From the NCBI GenBank assembly GCA_039714215.1, contig JBDLJU010000018.1, positions 1 through 22,676 on the forward strand: DNA of 22,676 bases. The letters are read 5' to 3'. Positions 1 through 7,880 of this stretch are shown here, one piece after another. The notes under the pieces were generated by a model. The model was not told where the DNA came from. It saw nothing but the letters and a program-made list of their open reading frames with translations, and ran no database searches. Made by a program: the position numbers and the translations under genes. Source of the stretch: UBA11579 sp039714215 (GTDB lineage Bacteria > Chloroflexota > Anaerolineae > Anaerolineales > UBA11579). Each line of letters starts with the position of its first letter. The stretch's first letter is position 1.

Positions 1-1092
1 ATAAGAATCCGGCTCGGTAAACAGGTCCGTTCGATCTTGTGCCGGTGTGTTGTAGCTCGCCAGTTGAGGGGAGCCATACCGGAAATAGCCCGCCAGGAAA
101 GTGTTTTCCAGGCCGAGCTTACGGATATCCTCGGTGACCAGCAGCGGGCCGCGATTCTCGTCGATGAACTGCTCCATCAGCCAATCTGCAGGATCATTCC
201 CCGATTCGACGATCATCCCCTCCAGCAGGTTGAGCGCCTCAGCGTTCGGATTTTCTCCCAGGCGGGTATAGGCTGAGATCATGATCGGGATCTTGATGAT
301 GCTTGAGGCAGAAAATGCCAGGTCTGGTTCTGTAGGATAGTCTGTTTTGTTGTTGTACACAAAATGGATTTCTTGCGAAGTCTGCATATCCATCAGGTAC
401 AAACCGGCAGTCCCGTCAAAATTGGCGGAATCCAGGATTTGTTTCAGCAGGATTTCAAGGTTTTGGTAGGATGGCCTGGGTGGAGCGCTGGTCTCAAGGG
501 AAAGCGACACCACCCGGTTGATTGGGGAAAACAAGGCATTTTCAACCTGCACGACAGCACGGTCGAGATCAATTGTGGTTCCAGAGGAGCCCTCGATGAA
601 AGATACAGACCCAACTCTCGGCTGGGCAGGGATCGCCGGGAGGTCATACCTCGCCCCGATATCATCGGTCAGGTAGCTGCGTAACAGCTGCTCTGAATAG
701 CTGGCATCCAGGGGAACGATGGCCGCTGAATTTGGCGATGCCCACAGGTAATCCCAGAATTCATTCCAGAATTGACCGCCTATCCGGACGTAGTCAGCAG
801 TGGCAAGCATGCTTTCCAGGTTTAATTCAAAGTTGATTACCGCGGGATCCAGGTGGATGACCGCATCGTTGTAGTGCAGCTCCACTGGCAGGTTGTAGGC
901 TTCCAGCAGGCGTTGGGCAGCCTGGGCGCGGTTAAACCCGCCGACCGGAACGCCAGCAATCTCCATATTGGATGGGTAAGTAGATCGTGACCGGCTGAAC
1001 CCGATCAGCATGTAGAACAAGATGATGATCGCAAAAATGATCAGGATTACCGACAGCCAGGTGAGAGTTGAACCGCTACTTCTTGAACGCAC
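1..1092 (-). CDS. Class A beta-lactamase-like serine hydrolase with N-terminal membrane anchor (3' end beyond window)
   Basis: Open for 364 codons from a GTG at 1092 to the window edge, so the C-terminus is missing. The start is chosen because GAAGGAG lies just upstream on the minus strand. A single hydrophobic helix at about residues 11-31 is a signal anchor. Residues 39-100 (YPSNMEIAGVPVGG and onward) look like the PG_binding_4/VanW-associated domain found in cell-wall enzymes. Residues 225-364 resemble the beta-lactamase2 fold of penicillin-interacting serine hydrolases. A Ser-x-x-Lys motif (S264-I-I-K267) would supply the nucleophile, and S297-G-N299 stands in the context MIVESGND where class A enzymes have SDN. 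The KTG element would be outside the window. Family knowledge suggests an extracytoplasmic enzyme acting on peptidoglycan or beta-lactams; the substrate is not known. It is divergent from the proline dehydrogenase gene. Confidence 0.8.
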   Translation of the reverse strand, partial: MRSRSSGSTLTWLSVILIIFAIIILFYMLIGFSRSRSTYPSNMEIAGVPVGGFNRAQAAQRLLEAYNLPVELHYNDAVIHLDPAVINFELNLESMLATADYVRIGGQFWNEFWDYLWASPNSAAIVPLDASYSEQLLRSYLTDDIGARYDLPAIPAQPRVGSVSFIEGSSGTTIDLDRAVVQVENALFSPINRVVSLSLETSAPPRPSYQNLEILLKQILDSANFDGTAGLYLMDMQTSQEIHFVYNNKTDYPTEPDLAFSASSIIKIPIMISAYTRLGENPNAEALNLLEGMIVESGNDPADWLMEQFIDENRGPLLVTEDIRKLGLENTFLAGYFRYGSPQLASYNTPAQDRTDLFTEPDSY

Positions 1093-1223
1093 TTGGTTTT
1101 CTCCTTCAAACAGTTGATCAGCAGTTTTTTATCGGCAGCAAATCAATTGCTGGCAGATCGCTCAGGCTTGCTCTTCTGCTCATCACGAAAAAATGGAAAT
1201 TGATCTCCAATTTTCAATTTTGA

Positions 1224-1232
1224 AGTATAACA
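1224..1232 (-). promoter_or_regulatory. Putative extended -10 promoter of the serine hydrolase gene
   Basis: Read on the minus strand this is TGTTATACT, a TGn extended -10. The -35 region is poor (CTAGCA at 17 nt). The leader would be about 125 nt. The same 14-nt block (AGTATAACATGGGA on the plus strand) recurs at 15471, upstream of the carD-like gene in the same orientation. Confidence 0.4.
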
Positions 1233-1255
1233 TGGGAGCGATTTTATGCTAGAAT
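1227..1255 (+). promoter_or_regulatory. Putative promoter of proline dehydrogenase
   Basis: ATAACA at 1227-1232 (4 of 6 matches to the -35 consensus), a 17-nt spacer, and an extended -10 TGCTAGAAT at 1247-1255. It overlaps the divergent minus-strand -10, so the two promoters may compete for polymerase. Confidence 0.45.
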
Positions 1256-1292
1256 CTTTTTGTAAGATTAGATCAAAATAAAGGAAGTGGAA

Positions 1293-2255
1293 ATGCTGCG
1301 TTCGCTGTTGATATACCTTTCTCAAGCCAATTGGATGCGCCGCCGTGTGATGGGTTGGAGGATTGCCCGCAAGGTGGCGCTTCGTTTTGTAGCGGGGGAA
1401 TCTTTGGAAGAAGCGATTGAAGTTGTTCAAACCCTAAATCAACAAAATCTATATGCCACAATGGACCAGCTCGGTGAACACACCGATACAGTCGAGCGGG
1501 CTGAGAAAACCACCCTGGAGATCATCAAAATTTTGGAAGTCATCGATTCTTCCGGGATTCAATCTGGGCTTTCTATTAAACTATCTCAGATTGGATTGCT
1601 GCTTGACCAAAAATTATGCGAAGACAACTTGCGTCGAATTTTAGATGCTGCAAAAAAGCTGGATATCTTTGTGCGCATCGATATGGAAGATTCTGAATGC
1701 ATCCCTGCCACCCTGGAGCTGTATTGGAAGATGCGCCAGGAATTTGGCTTTGATAACGTGGGCAAGGTGATCCAATCCTACCTGTATCGCAGCAAGCAAG
1801 ATACCGCTGATTTGCTGGCAGAAGGCACCCGGATTCGGATGGTGAAGGGCGCTTATCAGGAACCCGCTGAAGTGGCATTCCCCAAGAAAAAGGACGTCGA
1901 CGAGGAATTTGATCTGCTCACCCGGATGATGCTGGATCACGCCAAATCCGACAGCTCTCCTGCGGTCAGTGAAGACGGACGCTGGCCGCCGGTTACTGCG
2001 GTGGGTTCACATGACGATGTGCGGATCATGAAAGCGATTGCCTATGCATTGGACCAGGGAATCCCGAAAGAGAAGCTCGAAATTCAAATGCTCTACGGCA
2101 TTCGGCGGGATTTGCAAAAGCAGCTGGCGTCGCAGGGATATCCGGTGCGTGTTTACGTGCCATTCGGCACGGAATGGTATCCTTATTTCATGCGCCGCCT
2201 GGCAGAACGCCCGGCGAATTTGTGGTTCTTTATTACCAGCTTACTGCGAAAATAA
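1293..2255 (+). CDS. Proline dehydrogenase (single-domain, PRODH family)
   Basis: A protein of about 320 residues that would oxidise L-proline to pyrroline-5-carboxylate using FAD and pass electrons to the respiratory quinone pool, the first step of proline catabolism. Recognisable family segments, in order, are SIKLSQIGL (barrel strand), FVRIDMED, YLYRSKQD, RMVKGAYQEP, QMLYGIRRDLQ and a C-terminal PFGTEWYPYFMRRLAERPAN, which holds the RRxxERP substrate-carboxylate signature. The length fits stand-alone bacterial PRODH rather than bifunctional PutA. The ATG at 1293 is preferred over the GTG at 1287, because AAGGA at 1281-1285 sits 7 nt before the ATG but only 1 nt before the GTG. No pyrroline-5-carboxylate dehydrogenase gene is in the window. 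The gene is monocistronic, with its own terminator downstream. Confidence 0.93.
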   Translation: MLRSLLIYLSQANWMRRRVMGWRIARKVALRFVAGESLEEAIEVVQTLNQQNLYATMDQLGEHTDTVERAEKTTLEIIKILEVIDSSGIQSGLSIKLSQIGLLLDQKLCEDNLRRILDAAKKLDIFVRIDMEDSECIPATLELYWKMRQEFGFDNVGKVIQSYLYRSKQDTADLLAEGTRIRMVKGAYQEPAEVAFPKKKDVDEEFDLLTRMMLDHAKSDSSPAVSEDGRWPPVTAVGSHDDVRIMKAIAYALDQGIPKEKLEIQMLYGIRRDLQKQLASQGYPVRVYVPFGTEWYPYFMRRLAERPANLWFFITSLLRK

Positions 2256-2277
2256 AACCAGAAACAAACTGACCAAG

Positions 2278-2308
2278 ATCGACCCAGGGAGGCTTCCTGG
2301 GTCGATTT
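2278..2308 (+). terminator. Rho-independent terminator after proline dehydrogenase
   Basis: A perfect 11-bp stem (ATCGACCCAGG / CCTGGGTCGAT) with a 7-nt loop, followed by only a short T run. It separates proline dehydrogenase from the metal operon. Confidence 0.75.
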
Positions 2309-2324
2309 CATTTGGATCTATTGA

Positions 2325-2353
2325 TTGACATGATCACGAATTGCGATTAGAAT
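2325..2353 (+). promoter_or_regulatory. Sigma-70-like promoter of the metal-efflux operon
   Basis: TTGACA at 2325-2330 (perfect -35), exactly 17 nt, then TAGAAT at 2348-2353 (5 of 6). The predicted start of transcription is near 2360, immediately before the ArsR-type operator. This is the best promoter match in the window. Confidence 0.75.
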
Positions 2354-2361
2354 AATGCACA

Positions 2362-2387
2362 AATACATGAGCATATATTCATATAAT
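2362..2387 (+). promoter_or_regulatory. SmtB/CzrA-type 12-2-12 operator
   Basis: An imperfect inverted repeat centred on 2374/2375. The core is TGAGCA-TA-TATTCA, and each half matches 5 of 6 positions of the known ArsR/SmtB core TGAACA-nn-TGTTCA, with AT-rich flanks. The arms agree at 8 of 12 positions. It lies just downstream of the predicted transcription start and 15 nt before the arsR ATG, where a repressor would block initiation. Confidence 0.65.
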
Positions 2388-2402
2388 ATTAAGGAAACTT
2401 AA

Positions 2403-2690
2403 ATGATCGATTTCGCAAAAATGAGTGAGTTGGCAGCACTATTCGGCGCTTTAAGCGACCCGAGCCGCTTGCGGATCATTGCAGCCTTGATTGCGGGTGA
2501 ACTGCATGTCGGGGCGATCGCGGAACAGGTTAGCTTATCAGAATCTGCAACCTCCCACCACTTGCGCCACCTGCGTCAGATGCGGATCGTACAGGCCCGG
2601 AAAGCTGGCAGGCAGGTCTTTTACTCGCTGCTCGATACACATGTCGAACAGCTTTATCAGGTAGGGCTGGAGCATGTAATCCATGGATAA
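2403..2690 (+). CDS. ArsR/SmtB-family metal-sensing repressor (CzrA-like)
   Basis: A 95-residue winged-helix protein. Residues 11-70 carry the family pattern LFGALSDPSRLRIIAAL, and the recognition helix region is SESATSHHLRHLRQMRIV. The C-terminal helix holds D78-x-H80-x10-H91-x2-H94, exactly the alpha-5 metal-site spacing of the zinc/cobalt sensor CzrA (D-x-H-x10-H-x2-H). The alpha-3N cysteine motif of CadC and ArsR (ELCVCDL) is absent, so Zn or Co is more likely than Cd, Pb or As. AAGGA at 2391-2395 lies 7 nt before the ATG. Its 3' end overlaps the ATPase start by 8 bp, indicating translational coupling. An operator-like repeat directly upstream suggests negative autoregulation relieved by metal. 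Confidence 0.92.
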   Translation: MIDFAKMSELAALFGALSDPSRLRIIAALIAGELHVGAIAEQVSLSESATSHHLRHLRQMRIVQARKAGRQVFYSLLDTHVEQLYQVGLEHVIHG

Positions 2691-4779
2691 TTCAATCACC
2701 ACCATCAAGAAATACCAGCTAAAAAACCTGGACTGCGCCAATTGTGCCCAGCGGATTGAGGATGGCGTGAATGAACTCATAGATGTTAAATTTGCCAGCG
2801 TCAATTTTGCCACAGCAACTATGCACCTCGACACCCAGGACCTGGGGGCAGTGGAGCAGCTGATCGGAAAGATCGAGCCTGACGTACAGGTGCTGTCTGC
2901 TGAAGTAGATGCCGGGGACCAGGCAGAGTCCCGCAGTTGGGAAGGGATCATTCTGGTTGTCTCTGGGATGCTGTTCATCTCTGGTTTGGCGATCAGCTAT
3001 CTGCTTTCGGAAACAATTCCGCTGCTGGTCAGCTACCTGATCTTTGGGCTGGCTTATCTAATCGTCGGAACGCAGGTTATGGGGCGGGCAGTAAAAAATC
3101 TGTCTAATGGCAACTGGTTTGATGAAACTTTCTTGATGAGTATTTCTACGATCGGGGCAATCGCAATTGGCGAGTATCCCGAGGCCGTCGGGGTGATGCT
3201 CTTTTACCGGGTAGGGGAATACATCCAACAGCGCTCGGTGAATCGCTCCCGCAGAACGATTCAGGCTTTGCTGGATGTACGCCCAGATCAGGCAAACCTG
3301 GTTGCCAACGGCGGGGTAGAGGTGAAGTCGCCGCGAGAGGTCGTGGTCGGCGATCTGATCCAGGTTAATCCTGGAGAAAAGGTGCCGCTGGACGGTATCG
3401 TGATTGAAGGCAGTTCGATCCTCGATACTTCAATGCTGACCGGAGAATCTGTGCCTGTCGGAGTAACCACAGGGGATCAGGTCCTTGCCGGAACGGTCAA
3501 CCAGACCGGAATGCTCCGAGTGGAAGTCACCCGGCCCTATGAGCAGACTTCGATCTCCCGGATGTTGGAACTGGTGCAAAACGCCGCCAGCCGAAAAGCC
3601 CGTACTGAAAAGTTCATTACCCGCTTTGCCAAGGTCTACTCCCCAATCATGGTGGTTCTTGCACTGCTGGTGATGTCGATTCCCCCGATATTTATTCCCG
3701 GGCAGAGTTTTGAGACCTGGTTGTATCGCGCTCTGGTCTTACTGGTGGTTTCGTGCCCCTGCGCCCTGGTAATCAGCATCCCCCTGGGTTATTTTGGCGG
3801 GATTGGCGGCGCGTCTCGCAGGGGAATCCTGGTAAAAGGCGCAAATTTCCTCGATGTGCTCTCCGAGGTGCGCACTGTGGTCTTTGACAAAACTGGGACG
3901 CTGACCAAAGGTGTATTTGAGGTAAGTGAAATAGCTCCTGCTCCAGGATTTTCAAGTGAAGAGCTGCTCTTCTTTACCGCCCAGGCTGAAGCACACTCCA
4001 ATCACCCGGTCGCAGAGTCAATTCGGCGGGCAGTAGGAACGGAGGTTGATCTGCCTGTGCTGGAGGAATATTCCGAGATCCCTGGCAGAGGATTACGAGC
4101 CCGAGCCGAAGGAAAAGACCTTCTGGTTGGTAATCATGAACTGCTCCACGAAGAAGGAATTGTTCACGAGCACTGCGATGTGGGGGGAACGGTGCTGCAT
4201 GCAGCTGTTGATCAGGAGTATCTTGGTTATATTGTGGTTTCTGATGAAATTAAACCGGAGGCTGCTGGGATGGTCGCAAAGCTGCATCAGCAGGGCGTGG
4301 AGCGGGTTGTGATGCTATCTGGGGATCAAGATGATGTCGCCAGACGAGTGGCAGAACAGCTGGGCCTCGATCAGTACCGCGCAGACCTGCTTCCGGAGGA
4401 TAAGGTAGATGCTTTGGAAGAATTCCTCAATGGGCAGCAGGAAGGCAAGTTGGCTTTTGTCGGCGATGGGATCAACGACGCTCCTGCCCTGGCCAGGGCA
4501 GACGTAGGGATTGCGATGGGCGCTTTCGGCAGCGACGCGGCGATTGAGACCGCCGATGTGGTCTTGATGGCCGATTCGTTGGAAAAAGTGAATGAAGCCA
4601 TCTCCCTGGGAAAACGAACCCGTACGATTGTCTGGCAAAACATCATGCTTGCGTTAGTGATTAAAGGCGTGTTCATTATTCTTGGGGTGCTCGGGGTGGC
4701 TTCGATGTGGGAAGCAGTTTTTGGGGATGTTGGCGTTACAATATTAGCAGTGTTCAATGCCACCCGGGTATTGAAATAG
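2683..4779 (+). CDS. zntA: Zn2+/Cd2+/Pb2+-exporting P1B-2-type ATPase
   Basis: A 698-residue heavy-metal P-type ATPase that pumps divalent soft metals out of the cytoplasm at the cost of ATP. An N-terminal metal-binding domain has DCANC (C18, C21). Visible motifs are LTGES in the actuator domain, C358-P-C360 in the membrane, the phosphorylation motif D402-KTGT, the HP locus at H441 within HSNHP, and the hinge G594-DGIND599. Two membrane residues that define the Zn/Cd/Pb subgroup are present: K661 in ALVIKG and D682 in FGDVG. They are 21 residues apart, as are K693 and D714 of E. coli ZntA. This argues against a copper ATPase. It is co-transcribed with, and probably repressed by, the upstream ArsR-type protein. 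Confidence 0.95.
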   Translation: MDNSITTIKKYQLKNLDCANCAQRIEDGVNELIDVKFASVNFATATMHLDTQDLGAVEQLIGKIEPDVQVLSAEVDAGDQAESRSWEGIILVVSGMLFISGLAISYLLSETIPLLVSYLIFGLAYLIVGTQVMGRAVKNLSNGNWFDETFLMSISTIGAIAIGEYPEAVGVMLFYRVGEYIQQRSVNRSRRTIQALLDVRPDQANLVANGGVEVKSPREVVVGDLIQVNPGEKVPLDGIVIEGSSILDTSMLTGESVPVGVTTGDQVLAGTVNQTGMLRVEVTRPYEQTSISRMLELVQNAASRKARTEKFITRFAKVYSPIMVVLALLVMSIPPIFIPGQSFETWLYRALVLLVVSCPCALVISIPLGYFGGIGGASRRGILVKGANFLDVLSEVRTVVFDKTGTLTKGVFEVSEIAPAPGFSSEELLFFTAQAEAHSNHPVAESIRRAVGTEVDLPVLEEYSEIPGRGLRARAEGKDLLVGNHELLHEEGIVHEHCDVGGTVLHAAVDQEYLGYIVVSDEIKPEAAGMVAKLHQQGVERVVMLSGDQDDVARRVAEQLGLDQYRADLLPEDKVDALEEFLNGQQEGKLAFVGDGINDAPALARADVGIAMGAFGSDAAIETADVVLMADSLEKVNEAISLGKRTRTIVWQNIMLALVIKGVFIILGVLGVASMWEAVFGDVGVTILAVFNATRVLK

Positions 4780-4787
4780 GAGGCTGA

Positions 4788-5273
4788 ATGAGTAAAGCTG
4801 CGGAAAAATTAGCAAAGCGATTAACCACTGAGGGGATCAAAACTGTTGAGTATTTCTCTGAATTACCTTCAGATATCTGGGAAAAACCCCTGTATTCGGA
4901 AGGCGCTTCCTGGAACGTCCGGCAGGTATTGGCCCATATTGTGGAAACCGAAACCGCGCTGCCTCGCTTGTTTAAACATATTGTGGAAGGCGGCAGCGGC
5001 GTGGATCGAGATTTTGACCTGAATGAGTATAACGAGCGCACCGTTGAGGAAATCACGGAACGCGATCCAGCGAAATTGGTCAGCATGTTCTCTGAGCGCC
5101 GAGAAGAAACGATCAAGTTTGTCGGCGGGCTCTCGGACAAAGATCTTGGGATGGAGGGGTATCATCCCTTTTTAGGGCAGGCAGAGATCAAAGAAATGAT
5201 CCGCCTGTTTTATTTACATGTGCAGCTGCACATGCGGGATGTGCGTGCCCTGGGGCAGCGGGAGCAGGAATGA
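4788..5273 (+). CDS. DinB-like four-helix-bundle protein
   Basis: A 161-residue protein resembling the DinB/YfiT superfamily: the helical opening includes SWNVRQVLAHIVETE and the last helix LFYLHVQLHMRDV. The typical metal triad is present as H50 plus H144-x3-H148. Members of the superfamily include thiol transferases (for example bacillithiol S-transferases) and many proteins of unknown function, so the substrate cannot be named. AGGAGG overlaps the end of the ATPase gene and lies just ahead of the ATG. The next gene overlaps this one by 4 bp (ATGA). Its place behind a metal-efflux pump would suit a stress or detoxification role, but that is inference. Confidence 0.75.
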   Translation: MSKAAEKLAKRLTTEGIKTVEYFSELPSDIWEKPLYSEGASWNVRQVLAHIVETETALPRLFKHIVEGGSGVDRDFDLNEYNERTVEEITERDPAKLVSMFSERREETIKFVGGLSDKDLGMEGYHPFLGQAEIKEMIRLFYLHVQLHMRDVRALGQREQE

Positions 5274-5695
5274 TGGCAGACAAGCAATCGATCTCAGGGG
5301 TAAAACAATTTCAATTGACCTGGCAAGAGGGACGCATGCAGGTACTCAGCGAAGACGACCACCTGCTGCGGAGGTTCGGGCAGCTGGATTTGGTGCGGCT
5401 GCAGCCGGATACCCGGCTGAGCACCCATCGCCAGCAAGGCGCTGATGAGATCTGGGTAATCGTCAGTGGAGCGGTGGAGCTGACCCTCACCGACATGCGC
5501 GAGGAATCTCCGACCAATCAAGCGAAAATGGAATTCTCCTTGTTGGAGGAAAACTATCAGGGTGTGCTGATCCCCTTTGGGGTGAAGGCGGAACTCTCCA
5601 GCTCCGATTCTGGGATGTTACTCAGGCTGGCCACGCACGCTGACCAGCTGACCCCGCTGGACCTGATTTTCGATATTAGCGATGAGGTTGACTGA
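5270..5695 (+). CDS. Cupin-like small protein
   Basis: A 141-residue protein with one cupin-type beta barrel. The segment LSTHRQQGADEIWVIVSGAVELTLTD follows the cupin motif 1 pattern, and LIPFGVKAEL follows motif 2. Of the usual metal ligands only H53 and E60 are obvious; the second histidine of HxH is R54 and motif 2 has no histidine. It may therefore bind no metal and act as a ligand-binding or sugar-isomerase-like barrel. The start codon overlaps the previous stop (ATGA), and only 2 nt separate it from the UbiA-like gene. Function unknown. Confidence 0.65.
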   Translation: MMADKQSISGVKQFQLTWQEGRMQVLSEDDHLLRRFGQLDLVRLQPDTRLSTHRQQGADEIWVIVSGAVELTLTDMREESPTNQAKMEFSLLEENYQGVLIPFGVKAELSSSDSGMLLRLATHADQLTPLDLIFDISDEVD

Positions 5696-5697
5696 GG

Positions 5698-6624
5698 ATG
5701 GATGATCCAAAACATAACCAGTTTGTCCTGTTTCTCCGGTTATCTAAACCATTTTTTCTGTTAATCGGGCTGGTGCAATTTGGCTTGGGGGTTTCGATCG
5801 CCAAATATCTCGGCTACCGGGTTGATTGGGCACTGTTTTGGATTGGCCTGCTGTGGGTGTTCTCTGCTCAATTAGGGACGACCTACCTGCACCAATATTT
5901 TGACCTATATGTGGATGTCGATTTCGAGAGCCGCACGTATTTCTTCGGCGGCAGCCCGGTATTGGGCACACAGGAAGGTAAACTGCCCCGGCGTGCGGCA
6001 CTGGTCGCCGCAATGGGTGCGTTTGTTTTCACAGCCGCTTTTATAGTCGCAATATCTCAACAAAATCCACTGCGAATTTTTACCATTTTTTTAATGATTT
6101 TGATCTTATTAGCCGGGATAAGTTATGCTGTGCCCCCGCTGCAGTACTCGCGTTCGGGATATGGTGAATTGATCCTCGCTCTGGGGTTTGGTTTCCTGAT
6201 CCCGGCATTTTCTTTTGAGCTGCAGGCAGGGACAATTCATCAACTGCTGACCCAGGCCACCCTGCCGGTTGTGCTCCTCTTGATTGCATTGCTGATCGCC
6301 CTGTCCTTCCAATCTTTTTCCGAGGACATCAAGCACCGGCGCGGGAATTTGCTCTCAAAGATTGGATTGCAGAACAGTGTTGCGATTCATCAAAGCTCAA
6401 TCCTGCTGGCATACCTGATCCTGACAGCGGTGATGTTCATTGGGCTGCCGCGCAATGTTGGCCTGGCAGCTTCTGCGACAATCCCACTGGGGTTGATGCA
6501 GATCTGGTTGGTTTACCGAATCTCGACCGGCGCGAAACCTTCCTGGAAACCGCTGATGATTAATGGGTTGGCGATGGTCGCCTGTTTTGAGATTTTGATG
6601 ATATATTCTTTCTGGATAGGTTAA
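5698..6624 (+). CDS. UbiA/MenA-family membrane prenyltransferase-like protein
   Basis: A 308-residue, very hydrophobic protein with about eight or nine predicted membrane helices, the size of UbiA-superfamily enzymes that attach prenyl chains to aromatic acceptors such as quinone precursors. The first Asp-rich motif is present as QYFDLYVDVD (D69, D73, D75), matching NDYFDxxxGxD of MenA. ISYAVPPLQYSRSGYGE is the conserved loop-2 segment. The second Asp motif is degenerate: SEDIKHRRG has E209-D210, but R or H where the second aspartate normally lies. It could be a divergent MenA or a UbiA paralogue with altered activity. GAGG at 5684-5687 is the likely ribosome-binding site. The moeA gene starts 1 nt after it. 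Confidence 0.75.
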   Translation: MDDPKHNQFVLFLRLSKPFFLLIGLVQFGLGVSIAKYLGYRVDWALFWIGLLWVFSAQLGTTYLHQYFDLYVDVDFESRTYFFGGSPVLGTQEGKLPRRAALVAAMGAFVFTAAFIVAISQQNPLRIFTIFLMILILLAGISYAVPPLQYSRSGYGELILALGFGFLIPAFSFELQAGTIHQLLTQATLPVVLLLIALLIALSFQSFSEDIKHRRGNLLSKIGLQNSVAIHQSSILLAYLILTAVMFIGLPRNVGLAASATIPLGLMQIWLVYRISTGAKPSWKPLMINGLAMVACFEILMIYSFWIG

Positions 6625-6625
6625 T

Positions 6626-7858
6626 ATGCCCGAATTTCTGAAATTACTCCCACCCAAAGACGCCTTAGATCAATTTCTGGCCGAGATTAAATTTTCGCCA
6701 GCTCCTGAAAAGATTCCAGTTGAAGAAGCGCTGGGGCGCATTTTGGCTGAACCGGTCACTGCCCCGTACCCGCTGCCATCATTCCCCCGCAGCACGGTGG
6801 ATGGCTTTGCCGTGCGGGCTGCCGATAGCCACGGAGCAAGCCCGAGCCTGCCGCTGTACCTCAACCTGGTTGGGGAAGTGCCGATGGGGGCCGCGCCACA
6901 ATTTGAGATCTCCAAAATTGAGTGTGCCCTGATCCATACCGGCGGGATGCTCCCCGAAGGTGCAGATGCCGTGGTGATGGTCGAGGACACCCAGCAGGCG
7001 CGCGATACAGAAATTGAGATCCTCAAAGCGGTGGCGGATGGCGAAAATGTGCTCCAGGTCGGAGAGGACGTTCAGACAGGCGATGAAGTCATTCCTGCTG
7101 GCAAACAGTTGCACCCTGCAGAAATTGGCGGGTTGATGGCGCTCGGAATCACCGAAGTGGCAGTGAGTCGAAAGCCGCTGGTGGGGATCATCTCCAGCGG
7201 TGATGAAGTCATCCCCCCGCATGAAGCGATCACCCCCGGGCAGGTCCGCGATGTGAACAGCTACACGCTCTCTGCATTGATCGAACAAAACGGCGGAAGT
7301 GTCATGCGCTATGGGATCGTTGCTGATTCTCTCGAGCATATGACTGAAATTGTCACCCAGGCACACAAGGAGTGCGATCTGGTGGTGATCACGGCAGGCT
7401 CCTCCGCTTCCGCCCGAGATCTCACCGCCCAGGTGCTGGATGCGCTCGGAGAACCGGGCGTGCTGGTGCACGGCGTGAATGTGCGCCCGGGTAAGCCGAC
7501 GATCCTGGCAGTCTGCGACGGGGTACCCATGATCGGCCTACCAGGCAATCCGGTCAGCGCCCTGGTGATTGCGGGTTTATTCGTTGTCCCGGTAGTGTCT
7601 GGCTTGTTGGGGAAAACTAAAAGAGAGGTAAAACCGGCGGTGACTGCCAGACTGCAGATTAATCTTTCCTCTCAGGCCGGTCGTGAGGATTGGGTCGCAG
7701 TGGCCCTGAAAAAAACTGAGGATGGTTACTCAGCCGAGCCGATTTTTGGAAAGAGCAATTTGATTTTTACTCTCGCCAAGGCTGATGGATTGGTCCGCAT
7801 CCCAGCGCCGGCGAATGGTTTGGAAGCAGGCGAGCTGGTTTCCGTTCAACTATTTTAA
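6626..7858 (+). CDS. moeA: Molybdopterin molybdenumtransferase MoeA
   Basis: A 410-residue MoeA, which inserts molybdate into adenylylated molybdopterin in the last step of molybdenum cofactor assembly in the cytoplasm. The family signature around the active site reads STVDGFAVRA (D59-G60), where most homologues have SAMDGYA. Later motifs are HTGGMLPEGADAVVMVED, ISSGDEV, TAGSSASARD and GLPGNPVSALV at about residues 300-311. Domain order and length are normal for the family. It follows the UbiA-like gene with a 1-nt gap and precedes a second moeA by 22 nt. Two tandem MoeA paralogues are known in archaea and several bacteria. Confidence 0.93.
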   Translation: MPEFLKLLPPKDALDQFLAEIKFSPAPEKIPVEEALGRILAEPVTAPYPLPSFPRSTVDGFAVRAADSHGASPSLPLYLNLVGEVPMGAAPQFEISKIECALIHTGGMLPEGADAVVMVEDTQQARDTEIEILKAVADGENVLQVGEDVQTGDEVIPAGKQLHPAEIGGLMALGITEVAVSRKPLVGIISSGDEVIPPHEAITPGQVRDVNSYTLSALIEQNGGSVMRYGIVADSLEHMTEIVTQAHKECDLVVITAGSSASARDLTAQVLDALGEPGVLVHGVNVRPGKPTILAVCDGVPMIGLPGNPVSALVIAGLFVVPVVSGLLGKTKREVKPAVTARLQINLSSQAGREDWVAVALKKTEDGYSAEPIFGKSNLIFTLAKADGLVRIPAPANGLEAGELVSVQLF

Positions 7859-7880
7859 AGATCGCGAATTTGGAGTTTTA

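Noticed and set aside
6779..7471. Long minus-strand reading frame inside moeA
   Set aside because: Antisense shadow of a well-conserved moeA; His/Asp-rich composition is typical of the reverse of such a gene.
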